Positions 28,451 to 40,334 of a DNA stretch of 64,000 nucleotides are shown here, piece after piece. The notes below the pieces were generated by a model. The model was not told the DNA's origin, searched no databases, and saw only the letters and a program-made list of their open reading frames with translations. The DNA is from Odontesthes bonariensis (taxonomy: Eukaryota; Chordata; Actinopteri; Atheriniformes; Atherinopsidae): positions 20,060,248-20,124,247 of the forward strand of contig NC_134519.1 in the NCBI RefSeq assembly GCF_027942865.1, written 5' to 3'. The position numbers and the translations under genes are program-made. The first letter of the stretch is position 1. Each line of letters opens with the position of its first letter.

Positions 28451-31327
28451 TGTCAAGTCCATTTATCTGCCATAAAAAAAGGCTTTTTGCATACTCACCT
28501 GTTAATAACATTGAACTGTTTTAATATCTTAATAATTCAACATCAACTTATCAGTTAGCTAAATAAAACAAAACAAAAAACTAGATTATGGCAGTTAAAG
28601 GTCCTCGGCGAAAAGAAAATAATTCATACCCAGAACTCCTGCAGCTCTGTCAGGTGGCTGATGTTCTCAATTTTCTTTACTCGATTAGCAGCGATGTCCA
28701 ACGTGGTGAGTTTTTTCTGGGAAAGGAAAACAAACTAAATGTTTGGATGTCCAGAACAAACTATTGTTAACACGTTTGCACAACTGAACCATTTGGTATC
28801 CAGTCTTTTTCAGATGTTTTCTATAACTCACATTGTTTTCCAGGCCCTCAATGACCTCAATGCCATTGTGGCTCAGATAGAGCTCTTTCAGGTTGACAAG
28901 GTTCTGTAGCCCCTCCATTTTAGTTATCCTGTTACTCTGCGAAGGGATGGGCATAAAAATTATTACTTACTGCCGTTTCAATATACACAAACTAGTCTTG
29001 TTATTAACCTCTACAAGTGTGCAATACCTGAATGCTTAAAACCGTCAGGCTGTGTAAACTGTCCAGATTCTGTAGCTTCGTTATTTTATTGGTACCAAGA
29101 AACAAACTTTGCAAAGATGGAAGTGCATCCAGGTTCTCAATGACCTGTGGACATTACAAAATGACAGACACGCCTTAAGTTGAAGTCATGGCTCCCCACC
29201 CCAAATGATGCAATTCAGTACACATATTTGTGATATTTCCATTAATTCTCACTGCAACAGAATCCTCTTTTGCCTCACCCTAATGCGATTAGAGCCCAGC
29301 TCCAGCATCTCCAGACCCGAGAGGTGGTCCAAGTTGGCAATGGTGCCAATTTTGTTGTGAAGCAGAAAAAGTTTCTTCAGCCGAGTAAACTGCTCCAAAT
29401 TTTCCACCTTCCTCAAAACGTTGAACGACACATCAAGCTGCCTATGGGTTCATTGTAAGAAAAAATAAATAAACCATAATAATAAATTAAAAGAATATTC
29501 GATATGAGAGCTCTTTCTCCAGACTTACTCCAATTCTGTGAGGCAGTGAAGATTCTCCAGTTTGCGGATCTGATTGTCGTAGAGATCTAGTTCCCGCAGT
29601 GAGCTCAAACTGTCGAGGTTTTCAATCTTTTTTATTAGGTTTTGTCGTAAGGAGAGCGTCTGGATAAGCAAAGAGATGAAAACAAAGCAGTTAAATGATG
29701 CGTTCTCTCGGATAGGACAACGTTGAAGTATGGTCGAAAGAAAATGCTGCTTTTTGCTTTCTGGTCATAAAAATAAAAAAAAATATTTAATAAAGAAAAG
29801 AAAACCTTGTTTGTGCACACTGCACTCCCACCTTTACTTCTTCAGTTCATGACAGTGGCACCTACATATTGAGGTTACTTACTTGAGCCTTCTGTAGCAC
29901 CTCCAGTCCTTCAATTTTTCCAATACGACAATGAACAAGATCAACATCCTGGAAAAACAAACAAAAAAAAAACATAGACAACTTGGATGAGGTGTCAACT
30001 ACAAGTGCACAGAGCGATTTGTTTCCGTCATGCCCTACCCTGCAACAATGTTGATTTACATACAGCAACAATTAATAAACAAAATCTTTATTCAAAGAAA
30101 AATATATATAATTTGCAAACTCCAAATACAAGAAAGGGATTCATTAGTTTAGGTGGGTGGTTATAGGAGGAGGTAATCAAAGCATCTTTTAACCTCTTCT
30201 TCTGGGTCCAAGGTTATAGTGTCCATATCAACGGGGGATTCTTCTTTACCTAAAGTGACAGCAAGAATAAATTACTTCAAGATAATACTTTCTTATATAA
30301 AATATTGACACAGAGGCTTCATTAAAGCAATATAGAACGATAATAGTATCAATGCAACCACACAGAAGGACCAATTACTGTTTGACATATTTTAAAGCAT
30401 CCATGTCAATCCGACATGAAAAACATTGTGCTTTTTGTGTCTCTGTGCAAGAGATGATGATGAATTACTTGTGGCAGAGGGCTGGTTGGGGTCCACATCG
30501 CCATTGATACTCTTCCTCCTGACTTCATCATCACCAGACTCCTCAGACTCACCCCTTCGGTCCACTATAATCAGCAAAGAGAACCTTTATTTCACCGTGC
30601 AGGGCTTTAGTCCGTTTATACATCAGTGACACTTTTAGATTATGCACATGTAATATGATGCAGAGCCCAGAACCAGCTCCACCTTGTTCACTGGGGAGAC
30701 AATCAGCATATCTGCCTGCTAGATATATCAAATAAATCATGATTGTGCACAAACAAGCACTTCTAACTATCAGTAAGTGGGAATGGGATCTAAACTACCT
30801 TTCCAGTCTTACCAGTTTGCAAGCTAAAGGTTAAGTTCTATCAATTTACACACACTGCTAACCATGCTACGTAGCTAGGTAGCTAACCGAACCAATATTA
30901 ACAGGTCAACAAGCAAAATTTTAAACATGTTAAATGCATACACAAACGGTACAAAACAGAAGAACAGTTTTCCACAGCGGTAGAGCAGCATCTGGGGTAA
31001 ATGAGTAGTACAAATTCAGAGTGACTAAACATTAAATAAATAACGTCTGCTAACGTCTTGTTGTTAGCCTGTTAGCTAAACCAAGGATGAGGGTCTGGTC
31101 AGTCAGAAGAAAAGTGAGTCACCAAGTGGGTCCATATTAAACTAGATGACCGTGTCTAAATGGGTACTAATTTCCCCGGTTGATACAGTCACACACCGTC
31201 GGCTTGTTTTGATATTTATACACTCACCTTCCATATCTTGAAGCTCTCCAACAGCCTGAGAAGCCATGTTTCCTTTAAACACTCCTGACAACCGCTCGTC
31301 CAATCGGGTGGAGGTTCGTGCTGCCAT
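27246..31327 (-). CDS. ppp1r7: Protein phosphatase 1 regulatory subunit 7 (SDS22)
   Basis: Leucine-rich-repeat partner of the PP1 catalytic subunit, acting in nucleus and cytosol in PP1 maturation and mitotic exit. Ten coding exons in order: 31327-31228, 30564-30469, 30249-30194, 29948-29883, 29659-29529, 29441-29279, 29144-29028, 28936-28832, 28716-28630 and 27422-27246; phases close and give 365 residues (human 360). The N-terminus is acidic (VDRRGESEESGDDE). Next come about eleven SDS22-type 22-residue LRRs (for example LRELDLYDNQIRKLENL and LVNLKELYLSHNGIEVIEGL). The C-terminal LRR cap ends LPSVRQIDATFIRF, nearly identical to human. The exon 3 donor (GAG then GTTAAA) is weak but is required by the phase. 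An in-frame Met (residue 21, GNMASQAV) could be an alternative start. Confidence 0.97.
28418..28446. repeat. Poly-T tract, 29 nt, in ppp1r7 intron 9
   Basis: Uninterrupted T run, poly-A on the transcribed strand, between the last two coding exons. It may be a retroposed poly-A tail, but no element body could be recognised beside it. Confidence 0.8.
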
Positions 31328-31355
31328 GACTCACAAAGGGGCGCTGCTGCCACAC

Positions 31356-31374
31356 ATTGGAAACCGTACATTGG
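31356..31374 (-). promoter_or_regulatory. Paired CCAAT boxes upstream of ppp1r7
   Basis: Two minus-strand CCAAT motifs (31356-31360 and 31370-31374), 29-47 bp upstream of the start codon. They could bind NF-Y. No TATA box is evident. Being so close to the ATG they may lie within transcribed sequence. Confidence 0.35.
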
Positions 31375-32480
31375 GTCAGCACTTTTTTTAAAAGACTAAA
31401 ATCATCCCATAAACTCGTGAACCATTTATAATGAGGTGCTCTACTGCTAATCTTTAAATGCATATGAAGCACTCACTGTAAACAGATCAGTGATAATTAA
31501 TCTGTAGAGCTCGTGTGTTCTCCTAACAAAAACACATCAATCATATCTGTGTTTTGGGAGAATTTTTTTTCTTGAACTATGACTTTATATCAGACAGAAT
31601 TATCAACTCACTCAATACAATATGTTAACTAATTGAAGTGGATTCTAAGATATGGAAGCAGCCAAAGTCAGTCATGTTATTGAAATTGAGATCAGTCGGA
31701 AAAGTGATGCCACAAAGCTCCAAAACAAAACATAACATCATTCTCTGGTGGTTTATAGCTCACTTGTTTTGTGCCATTTTGAGAAGAAAATGTTTTAATG
31801 TCTGCTTTTTTCCTTTCTTGCTCCTTTGTGGTCGTCAACAAGCCTACACGTGCATGGTGCCAGACAAAGGGAGGAAATTCTGTTTTATTCGATACTGCTA
31901 ATCAGATCTCAACATAATGTGATATCAGTTGTGTGTGTGTGTGTGTGTGTATTCTCTAACTGTTTTTTTTTTTTCCATTTTCCATGGGAGATAGAATTGC
32001 ACTTGTTCTGAAGATTTATGGGGACATATGCTGTGCATTCGTCTCCAAACGCAGGCCTGTGGAGGCCACATATTTGTCTGCCAGTTAAAGTTTGTAGTTT
32101 GTATAAAGTTTACATAAAAATTATGTTATGAAAATGTTTTTCATATAATTTATCCATCTGTTTATATGAATTGTATGGTATAAGCTCAGCTCTGAGTGGG
32201 CATGATCTTTCATCACAGTCTTTTTTAAATAAATATTTTTCAAAAATTCTGTGTTCTGAATATTTAGCATCATTTGCTGGAAATGCTCATTTTCTTTTTC
32301 ATATCATAACCCTTTAGCATTCAATCCTGTGTGACTTCATTTCACCATGATGACAAATATGGTTTCCAGTTTGTCAACAAATGGATGACAAAATAAGTCA
32401 AATGAAAAGTTTTCCCCAGAGAAAAATTATAATACACTCTATGATATCAACAGGGAATTCAGGATTCAGAATTCAGAAAA
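31375..32480. other. Intergenic stretch, nothing recognised
   Basis: AT-rich spacer between ppp1r7 and a Tc1 fossil. It contains a GT dinucleotide repeat at 31930-31950 and no exon-like sequence. Confidence 0.5.
31930..31950. repeat. GT microsatellite
   Basis: About ten uninterrupted GT dinucleotides in intergenic sequence. Confidence 0.9.
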
Positions 32481-32489
32481 CAGATTTCA

Positions 32490-33200
32490 GTGTCTAAAGG
32501 GCAAGGGTGTCATTCATCAGTAACTGATAAACCACTCCACATAGGCTTATCAGGGTCTGCTGTGTGAAACCCTTTGTAAGGCATTACAGTAATGAGTTCT
32601 ATTCACAAATACCTCTCAAAACTTTGCTGTGCACAAGAGAAGCATTAAGTTATTCCTGTCCAGAGACAACATTGATTTCTCTGAGCTCAGATTAATCTGG
32701 GATGGACCATCACAAAGTTCGCCAGCCAGGCTCTGTTATGGTATACATCTCAATGGTCTTAGCAAAGCATATTAACACTCTGTTATGGCAGCATTAATGC
32801 AGAAAAGTTCACTGAGAGCAACAAATGCTACCTTCAAAAATCACATATTTTCCAGGTACATCCATGTATTTTTCAACAGGACAATGCAAAACCACATTCT
32901 GCCCACCTTACGAAGGCATGCCTGCAGGAGAAGAATGTAGAATTACTGGACTGACCTGCCTGCAGTCTTGACCTGTCCCCAAACAAGAATATTTTGGAGA
33001 ATTTTAGATACGTAAAATGCGACAAAGACCAGTACTTTTGCATACCTTGAATGTTTGCAGGAAGAGTGGGACAAAGCAGCTCTTGAAACACTTCCTTGCT
33101 TAGTCCCTTTGATGCCGTAACATCTTTTGAGTTCTAAACATTCTCAAGGATTTCTACAAAAGCTTTAAAATCAGTGTAAATTATTGTGTAAAATGTTCTT
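32490..33200 (+). mobile_element. Tc1/mariner transposon fossil (plus-strand transposase remnant)
   Basis: The stretch resembles a common fish Tc1-like transposase region. It includes CACTCCACATAGG, TGTGTGAAACCCTTTGTAAGGC and GATGGCAGCATTAATGCAG-like blocks, then a frame reading FQQDNAKPHSAHLTKACLQ (near 32873-32930), a Tc1-type catalytic region, followed by LDWPACSLDLSP in place of the usual PxSPDLxPIEN. Compared with the family consensus as I recall it, a central block is missing near 32725-32745, and several stops break the frame. The copy is dead and old. No clear terminal inverted repeats were found. Confidence 0.8.
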
Positions 33201-33459
33201 GGTTGTCTGTATCCTTCTGGAAACAATATATTTAGGTATAGTTTCACTTTGTAAAAGTCGTAAAACCAGATCGAATTACACAAAGAAATTTTTTTAGACT
33301 CCTAAAACCCCCTCACTGTACTCTCACAGCAGCATGTTTATACAATCCCTTCCCATCTGCATACCTTTCACTTTTGGAATAGTCCTGCAATACACTTAGG
33401 GACTTGAAGATAACAACATTAGCCCCATAAAATTCTTTTTTTATAATGACATTACATGG

Positions 33460-33735
33460 GCTGTGCAGTGGTGGAGCGGTGAGCTCATAGCAAGAAGGCT
33501 TTAGTCACTTTGGATAAAAGTGTCTGCTAAATGCATAAACATAAATACAGGAAGGGCTTTCCAAGTGGAGTTTGTGTGTCTTCCCTGTGCCTGCATGGGC
33601 TCGTGTTTACTCCAACAGTCCAAAGACATGCATGCTGGGTTGACTGGTGATTCTAAATTGTCTGCAAGTGTGAGTGAGAGGGTGCACACAGTATTATATT
33701 ACTCTGTGTTGAGCTTGGGTTCCTGTCCAATCAAA
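33460..33735 (+). repeat. Teleost SINE-like repeat
   Basis: Begins GGGCTGTGCAGTGGTGGAGCGG, contains GGATAAAAGTGTCTGC, and continues with TGTGCCTGCATGGGC and CAACAGTCCAAAGACATG blocks and a TGACTCTAAATTG-like block. These are shared by a very abundant dispersed repeat of fish genomes. It looks like two such blocks joined. I cannot assign a Repbase family without a search. Confidence 0.6.
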
Positions 33736-35758
33736 TCAACTGAGGTAAAGTAGTTTCCAGTATTAAACACAAATGTTACCGCAGTTGCAGTTACTGCCGA
33801 AATTAGCTCTAAATATATCATCAGCTTGCCCCTGTGTCGTATTTCTGATAACCTAAGGGCTTTTATTTCTTCTGTAAAGCGAAGATAGGATTAAAAAAAG
33901 GAACAAACAGTGTAATTCATATGTGAGCTGTTATTTGCATATGCTGATGGGGAGAAAGAGCCAAACAAAGTGTTCTTGATTATCAGACTTATAAAAACAA
34001 CAGATTGTGTCAGTCAGGATAACAGTTGAATAAAGTCTTCGCCTAACTGGGCCACTCGCTAAATATCTTCTGAAGCCAAACAGCACAGAATCATTGAAAG
34101 TTACATTTACTAATGAACTTTTCTGAAAGGTTAACAACAAAAAACAGAATCTTCGATTGTGTACAAACTAACGCAAAAATGCAGTCTCAAGGGTTGGAAT
34201 ATATACCATGGCCACTGCACTTGTAGAGGAAAAAGAGGGATGAGATAAAGAACAGAAGGATCATTGGAAAAAAAATAATAATAATAATGTGCGCATTTCT
34301 CACACACATTCCAGAAAGTGAATTTCAGTGTGAGCTAACAGGAAGTTGACATGAGTGGAATGTGATTTTTATTTATGAAACAGAGACTAGGGTTATGGTG
34401 CAGCAATGTAAAGAATGAATGTAAGAATGGAAAGTTTCTGTTCCTGCTTCCTGACGAGTTGCTGCAAAACGTCTCTGATTTGCCTTACTTTGAATCCAAA
34501 CCGTTGCCTGTAGTGTTATTACTAAACTCCGTCTCCGTAGGTGACCATAAATCAGCCTTTACTGTAGGATTATTGACCCAAGGATGAGAAGGCTGTCAGA
34601 ATATTAATGGTGTTGTGCCAGTAACTGCACTAATCCCTACCACTTTTTAGAAACGGCAGAATCTGTTCCTACCATTTTTTAGAAACGTGATTTCTAATTC
34701 TGAAAAATGGATTGAACAAAGACATTTCGAGAAATAACTGATAACACTGGGAGAGCTTTGTCTGCACATTCTGACTTTAAAAATAGAAGTGACATTTGTG
34801 TGTCGTGGGTAAACTATGTGGCTGCATGGCTCATCAGTTGTGGGCGGTTACATCTCGCTTTGTTGTGTGAGGAAGCAGAATCTGCATGCCTCTGTAAAGT
34901 AGATGTTAAAGAGTATGAGTCATAATAGTCAGTGTAGAATAAGCTAAGGTTGCAGGCTGCATAGTTTTATGTGAGGTTCGTGTGTTGTATGCCTTTATGT
35001 AATGAAAATGTCATGTTTATGAAAGCCACAAACATATTACAATCATACTTCATCGACAGATGAACCTGTAGCCATGAAGTTACCATAGGTACAAGCTGCT
35101 AGCCAAGCTGCATCAGTTTAATTTAATCAGAACACTCCCAACTTTGCTTTGGGGCCATAAACTGCAAATTCCTTCAAGCTCAGAATAGGTCATGAATAGT
35201 TGACCTTGACTTATGAACTGTTGAAAACTCCTTCTGAATTTTTCAGAATGAAACTTAAGCAGTTAAAGTAAGAGTAGTAGTTTTCCATGCAGCAGCTAAT
35301 TAGGCCAATGTATTATATTTGGAGATAATCATTATTCGTATCACGTGTTAATGGCTTCCTTAGGTACTATAATGATAACAAATACAAAGCCCATCTCTCT
35401 ACCACTAAGAGTCTCTCAGAATCTCAAAAACCTAATTTTGAGATAGATGTAACGTTCATTTTTATAACATCTTTTTTTTTTATGTACAAAGGAACTAGGA
35501 TATAGCACCTGAAACACTGAATGTTAATTGTCACTCACTATATTGTTCAACCCGATTTGAATGCAACTGGACCCCTGTTCGCAGCAGGTTACTGGTATTG
35601 CTGCCATGGTTCCATGTAACCATGGCATGAACTAACTGAATTAATTTCTAACAACTGATAGGAGGGTTTCGGGGACCATTTAAATTCACCATCTTTAAAC
35701 AACTTTTCAGACTTCAGACCTTTACAGGGCAGATAACTCATTACTGAGCCTGTGAGTG
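33736..35758. other. Intergenic stretch upstream of the MHC-like gene
   Basis: No exon, RNA gene or transposon recognised. AT-rich, with an AAT-type simple repeat near 34270. Confidence 0.5.
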
Positions 35759-35808
35759 AGGACTTTCCAGCAGCCAATCAGAAGCTGCATATGAAGGGAA
35801 ATTTAAAA
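35759..35808 (+). promoter_or_regulatory. Candidate promoter elements of the MHC class I-like gene
   Basis: A kB-like decamer AGGACTTTCC (35759-35768, one mismatch to GGGACTTTCC) is followed by a CCAAT box (35774-35778) and a TATA-like ATTTAAAAG (35800-35808), about 150-200 bp before the start codon. Classical MHC class I promoters carry a kB site in enhancer A, so the arrangement is suggestive. I found no convincing interferon response element. All motif calls are by eye. Confidence 0.4.
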
Positions 35809-35964
35809 GCAAAAGGGGGAGTGCTGCCAAGTACTTTCTGTTTAAAGTTTGAACAGATGTGACGACCATCCGAGCGCTGTTTAAATGGCTTGACGCATTC
35901 GTGCTTCGACATTTTACGGTTGAGCTCTCTCTGAAACCGAAGCTGCCTAAAAGCAAGCAGAAAG

Positions 35965-38321
35965 ATGCATTTTCGTAGTATTGTCGTGTTACTGTGGTGT
36001 CACTTATCGCAGGCTGTTCCTTCTCCGGTCGGTAAGACCTGTCTCTTCCTTTGTTGTTTTTGTTCTGTTGCATTGCATTATTTTGAAGCAAATGACTGCA
36101 CGAGTAAGAATGTCTTATAAAGCTGTAAAACGGACGAAGAAAACGGTTTTTTGCACCTTAGCCATTAACGTTGCCCAGTAACCGTACACAAACTGGCCTG
36201 CTGCTAATAAATTCAAGCCAATCGTTTGGTTGAGATTGGTTTTTAATCCTTAGTCTTTTACACCTTAACTTTGAACCGGGCAGTTTATTGAAGGAGGACC
36301 AACAAAATACAGCGCGTTAAAACCTGCCTGTTCGGTTTTTGTTGACACGGACAGGGTTGTTTAAACTCTGATTTTATGTTTTTATGATGCGCGTTTAATA
36401 TATTTTTAAGTAATTGATTTAAAGCTGCGCGGCTATTATTTGTAACTGAGTCCTACAAATGAGCTAGGGCCATGTAAAAGTGCCTACAAAACAATGTTTC
36501 CCTTTAAACATCAGGGTGAGGCCATCTGACAGGACAATGTCAACAAAAACTGTCGAGAGAGGGTTTTTTCCCTTGGCTTGTGGATTTCATCAAGTTGTAC
36601 TGCTGCAAAACGGCTTGCATTTAAAAACTTTGTTTTATCACAGTGTGTATATAAATGTGTGTGTGTGTATTGATAAATGCATTTTTTGAATTTCTCCACT
36701 ATAAATGTGCGACTTGCAGCTTTATAATCGTTGTGAAAATGAACTTCTGCACCGTGCGCCAGCTTTTGCTTCTAGTTTTGTTTTTAACCACAAATGAAAG
36801 TTGAAGACAGGGCGGCTATTGGATTAGCAATACAACTTCCTTCTTTTCTGGCCCTTTACAGATGCCATCGTAGTTCAGATCCAGCAGTGGGGAAACGTTG
36901 GAGCTCAGCACGTCACACAGCAGGTTCTTCTTAATGGCGTCTCTTTTACCAGCTCGGACCAGGAAATCAACAGCATTATCCAGACCATTTTAGTTGGTGC
37001 ACTTCTGCCAGCTAGTATTGGCATTAACCAGATTCCAGCTCTGAGTAAGACAATTAGATGGTAGTCTACTATTAATGACCGCGCCACCACAACTTGGATC
37101 CAATCTCATGGGTATTCATTTATTTTTGTCAATTCCATAGATGACCACACAATACTTCGTTCTCGAGAATGCATACTAGAAGGGCCTCAGTTGCACTGGA
37201 CTGACCGCGTGTTGTACGATGGTAAGGTGTATCTGACTCTGAACCATAATGACACCTGGACTGCTCATGAGCCTCAAGCAGTGGCCCTCAAAGTGCTTTG
37301 GGACCAGGACGTGCAGCGCACAAGGACTGAGAAGACCCGCCTGCTGGAAGGATGTGTGCAGCTGATGAGAGAACTCCGGCTCTCTGAGGAACAGTCAGGT
37401 GCGGTGTTTCTCTTCTGGGTATTTTTTAAGAAAGTAGCTTACACTATATTAAACAAGTTTGTCCAACGTGACTGTGGTGGTGCAAGGATGCAGTACTATA
37501 AATGGTTTTTGTTCTTACTCTGTAGCTCCAGGAATTCCTTTGCCTCGTTTCCTGGTTCCAATCTTGGCAGTTGTGGCATTTATTGGACTAATTGCTGTCA
37601 GTATTCTTGTCTCCAAAAGCTGGGGTAAGAAAATAACAGTTTTTCCCATTTTTGGATAATGCATTGTATTGTACAACCTGTTATCACACCTCAAATGTAG
37701 CCTTTATGAGACAGAAGTATAGCACATTATTGTCTGCTAACTTTTGACCCCTGCTTTAAAGTTGGACTCTGTCATGCTCACAAAACGTAGCATAACTTGT
37801 CACATGATTATTTGTACTGTATCTCCTACTTATAGTCGATCATGTGTTGTCTTTTTCCACACTCTTCTTAGGTTCAACACTCCCTGGAGGTAAGCAACAA
37901 CAATCCTTGCGTTTCACTTTAGTTTCTGAACACTTCTCAGCTGACTTTCTTGGAAGATTGATAAAAAGTTAAATATTGAATATACTCCTCATACCCTTTT
38001 GGATGATGAGGACATTTTATAGTGCTTGAAGGCATGTCATGTGGTTTTTGTCAGTCCTGACGCACCCAATTTTATGTATAATCTGACCTCACTTATCAGT
38101 GCAGTTGCCAGATCAACAATTTACACATGAGACACTGTCTCGATTCCTCACAAATTGTGTGATCTATTTGTGGCTTGATTGTGCATCTGTACGCTAAGCT
38201 TACTCTATTTGGTTTTTATTTCCCTTTCCTTTCAGGTGTCATCGGCTCAGTTATACATTACCCCAAAGACATGAACAACATGGCTCCAGATGTAAAAGGC
38301 AGTGGTTACTGTAGCTTGTAA
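35965..38321 (+). CDS. MHC class I-like protein, teleost H lineage (no alpha-3 domain)
   Basis: Six coding exons: 35965-36031, 36862-37044, 37141-37398, 37526-37624, 37872-37889 (18 nt) and 38236-38321; all junctions are phase 1, giving 236 residues. Order: signal peptide (MHFRSIVVLLWCHLSQA); a short alpha-1-like part, residues 23-83 (usual domain near 88); an intact alpha-2 domain, 84-169, with YDGKVYLTLN, TWTA and LLEGCVQLMREL motifs, the Cys94/Cys155 pair and an N-glycosylation sequon at Asn120; a membrane segment at about 178-198; and a 38-residue tail with Tyr217 (IHYPKDM) and Tyr233 (terminal YCSL). No exon encodes an Ig-like alpha-3, so beta-2-microglobulin binding and classical peptide presentation are unlikely. 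This matches the H lineage described in 2019: decayed ectodomain and conserved tyrosine tail, suggesting signalling. EPCR or ULBP homology was considered, but the alpha-2 motifs and tail favour H. Confidence 0.85.
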
Positions 38322-38548
38322 TCTAAAGCGTCAGCTGAATAATGTTTGCAAACCGACATCCACTTACTGTTGCAACCACATACCGTGGGGGGACGCTGTA
38401 CCGCGAATGTGACCAAAGCTTGACTTTGTTACAGCAATCCAATGTAATTAACCAAAGAAAATGCTGGTGGGCTTAATTTCCAGCAGCACTGTCATGCACT
38501 TTTCTTATGCATTTATTTATTCTTATGCACACTTTACACAGATATTAT

Positions 38549-38554
38549 AATAAA
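38549..38554 (+). terminator. Poly(A) signal of the MHC class I-like gene
   Basis: AATAAA about 230 bp after the stop codon on the plus strand, followed by a T-rich stretch. A reasonable 3' UTR end, though unconfirmed. Confidence 0.55.
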
Positions 38555-38559
38555 TATTT

Positions 38560-40330
38560 TTTTCACCCATGCACAAGAATATAAATGCTGTATACCCACT
38601 GCCTGAAGAAATGTAGAAGTTTCTTAAAGTTAATACCTCATGTTTCCATGATGTTATATCTGTTTTTAAGATCATTTGTGAAAATGTCTCTAGTTTGAAC
38701 AGTATTTGATGTCTGTGTTTTTTTGTTTTTTTTTGTCTTTACTGAAACTGTGCCAACACTGGATGAATATTTTCTGTTAGCACTGTCCCTCTTCCAGAAT
38801 ATGTTTTTATGAAGATATAACCTGTTCCATTCTGTCTTACTTTTCTATGGAGCACGTTTCTTCGGGCGCATTAAAAATAAGTCATTTCTGGACTGAGAAT
38901 CATTTTTTTTCAGTGATGTTTCTCTCTTGTTGCTGAGTGGACAAAAGGGGAGGATTTGGAGTGATTTTTGGAAAAAACGTGCATTGAGAGAAAAATGTCC
39001 GAACATGGAAAATTAGGTTAGGGTGAACTGTAATATATTAAATTTGTGTTGAACAAATTTTGATTTCTCTGTAAATGTTGGTGTTTTATGGATAAAACTA
39101 AATTGTGTTGCACAATGCTAGTAATCCTTTTTGTTTTGTTTTTCTGGACACATTTCATCCATTTTTATAAAAGGTCGTGTGTCCAGGTTTTTGACTAGAA
39201 CCATCAATGTTTAGCTCTATGTAGACTGATTCTGAGGTCTTGAGCCTGACTGTTATTTAAGTACAGTCAATAGCCAAGAAGCCAACTGCCTCCTTTAAAA
39301 TTTGTCATTCAGTACCAAAATGGTCATTTATGTGTAGAAATCATTCCAACTTCAGCTATAAAAGGTAATAATTGACATAACTCTTCCTGTTTTTAGTGCT
39401 TTTGAGGTAAATGTGTTATTTGTGACACACATATGTGTTAATTATTTCCTTTTCCAAGAGGAGAAGAGAGGCTGACGGTGCCATGGTTGCTCAAGTTTCT
39501 GTTGACCATTGAGTACCGTAAGTGTTATTTGAGAAAGTTGACTAAAAAAAAAAATGGCCTCAGTGTTGCAGTAACTTGCAATCTACATTTTCAGATCTAT
39601 ATACATTTGACCTGTTCTGTTAGCCCACTGCCTTATAAAAAAAACTTATTAAGGATCAAATATTGAAGTTAACTTACTTAACAAATAAGTTGACAAAGAT
39701 GGTTTTTGAGCAGAACCCACCTAAAAGTGATTACATATTCCCTTGTTTCCAAAACTTAATGCCAAGTTTTACCTTTAAATTTCAATTGATCCTAACAACT
39801 ATAATGTTGTCTAACGTCATGATCATTATTATTATCATTTCATTTGATTTATCTGTTGTTTCTTAGGAAGCATACATAAGGGTTTCTAAAGCAACTTGCT
39901 TATCCATTTGTTCATACCGCTATCATTTATTTGGTTATGAAGCACACCCATCTGATCATTTAATGTTATCAATGTAATTATTGCACTCAAACTAAGCAGA
40001 ATGAGCAAATAAATGTTTTATTTAGTTTGATGGTAAAGTATTTCATCATAACTATTTTCGGTGTATGTCATGACTTTTACAAATAATACATTTATGAAAA
40101 ATAATTCCATGAGGATGGGTCATTGATTTATGATGCCTAATATGGTTCATGATTAAACATTTTTTTACTCTATTTAATTAGTGGGGAAATTCGCCCATTT
40201 TATTTAATCTTATTCTATTTTATTTTACAAATCCAAGCCGTAATATAATATCTGAGCAGTAGGTGGCGATAAATATTAAATGACGAGGTTCGCGTCCCGG
40301 CGTTAATTTCAGGAAATGACGTCCCTGATA
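38560..40330. other. Intergenic stretch between the MHC-like gene and cdc20
   Basis: AT-rich, with short open frames only. No family resemblance, RNA gene or transposon recognised. Confidence 0.5.
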
Positions 40331-40334
40331 TTCA

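Noticed and set aside
35965-38321. EPCR (PROCR) or ULBP-like identity for the MHC-like gene
   Set aside because: Those proteins also lack alpha-3, but the alpha-2 motifs here are closer to class I and the tail with two tyrosines fits the teleost H lineage better. Not fully excluded without a tree.
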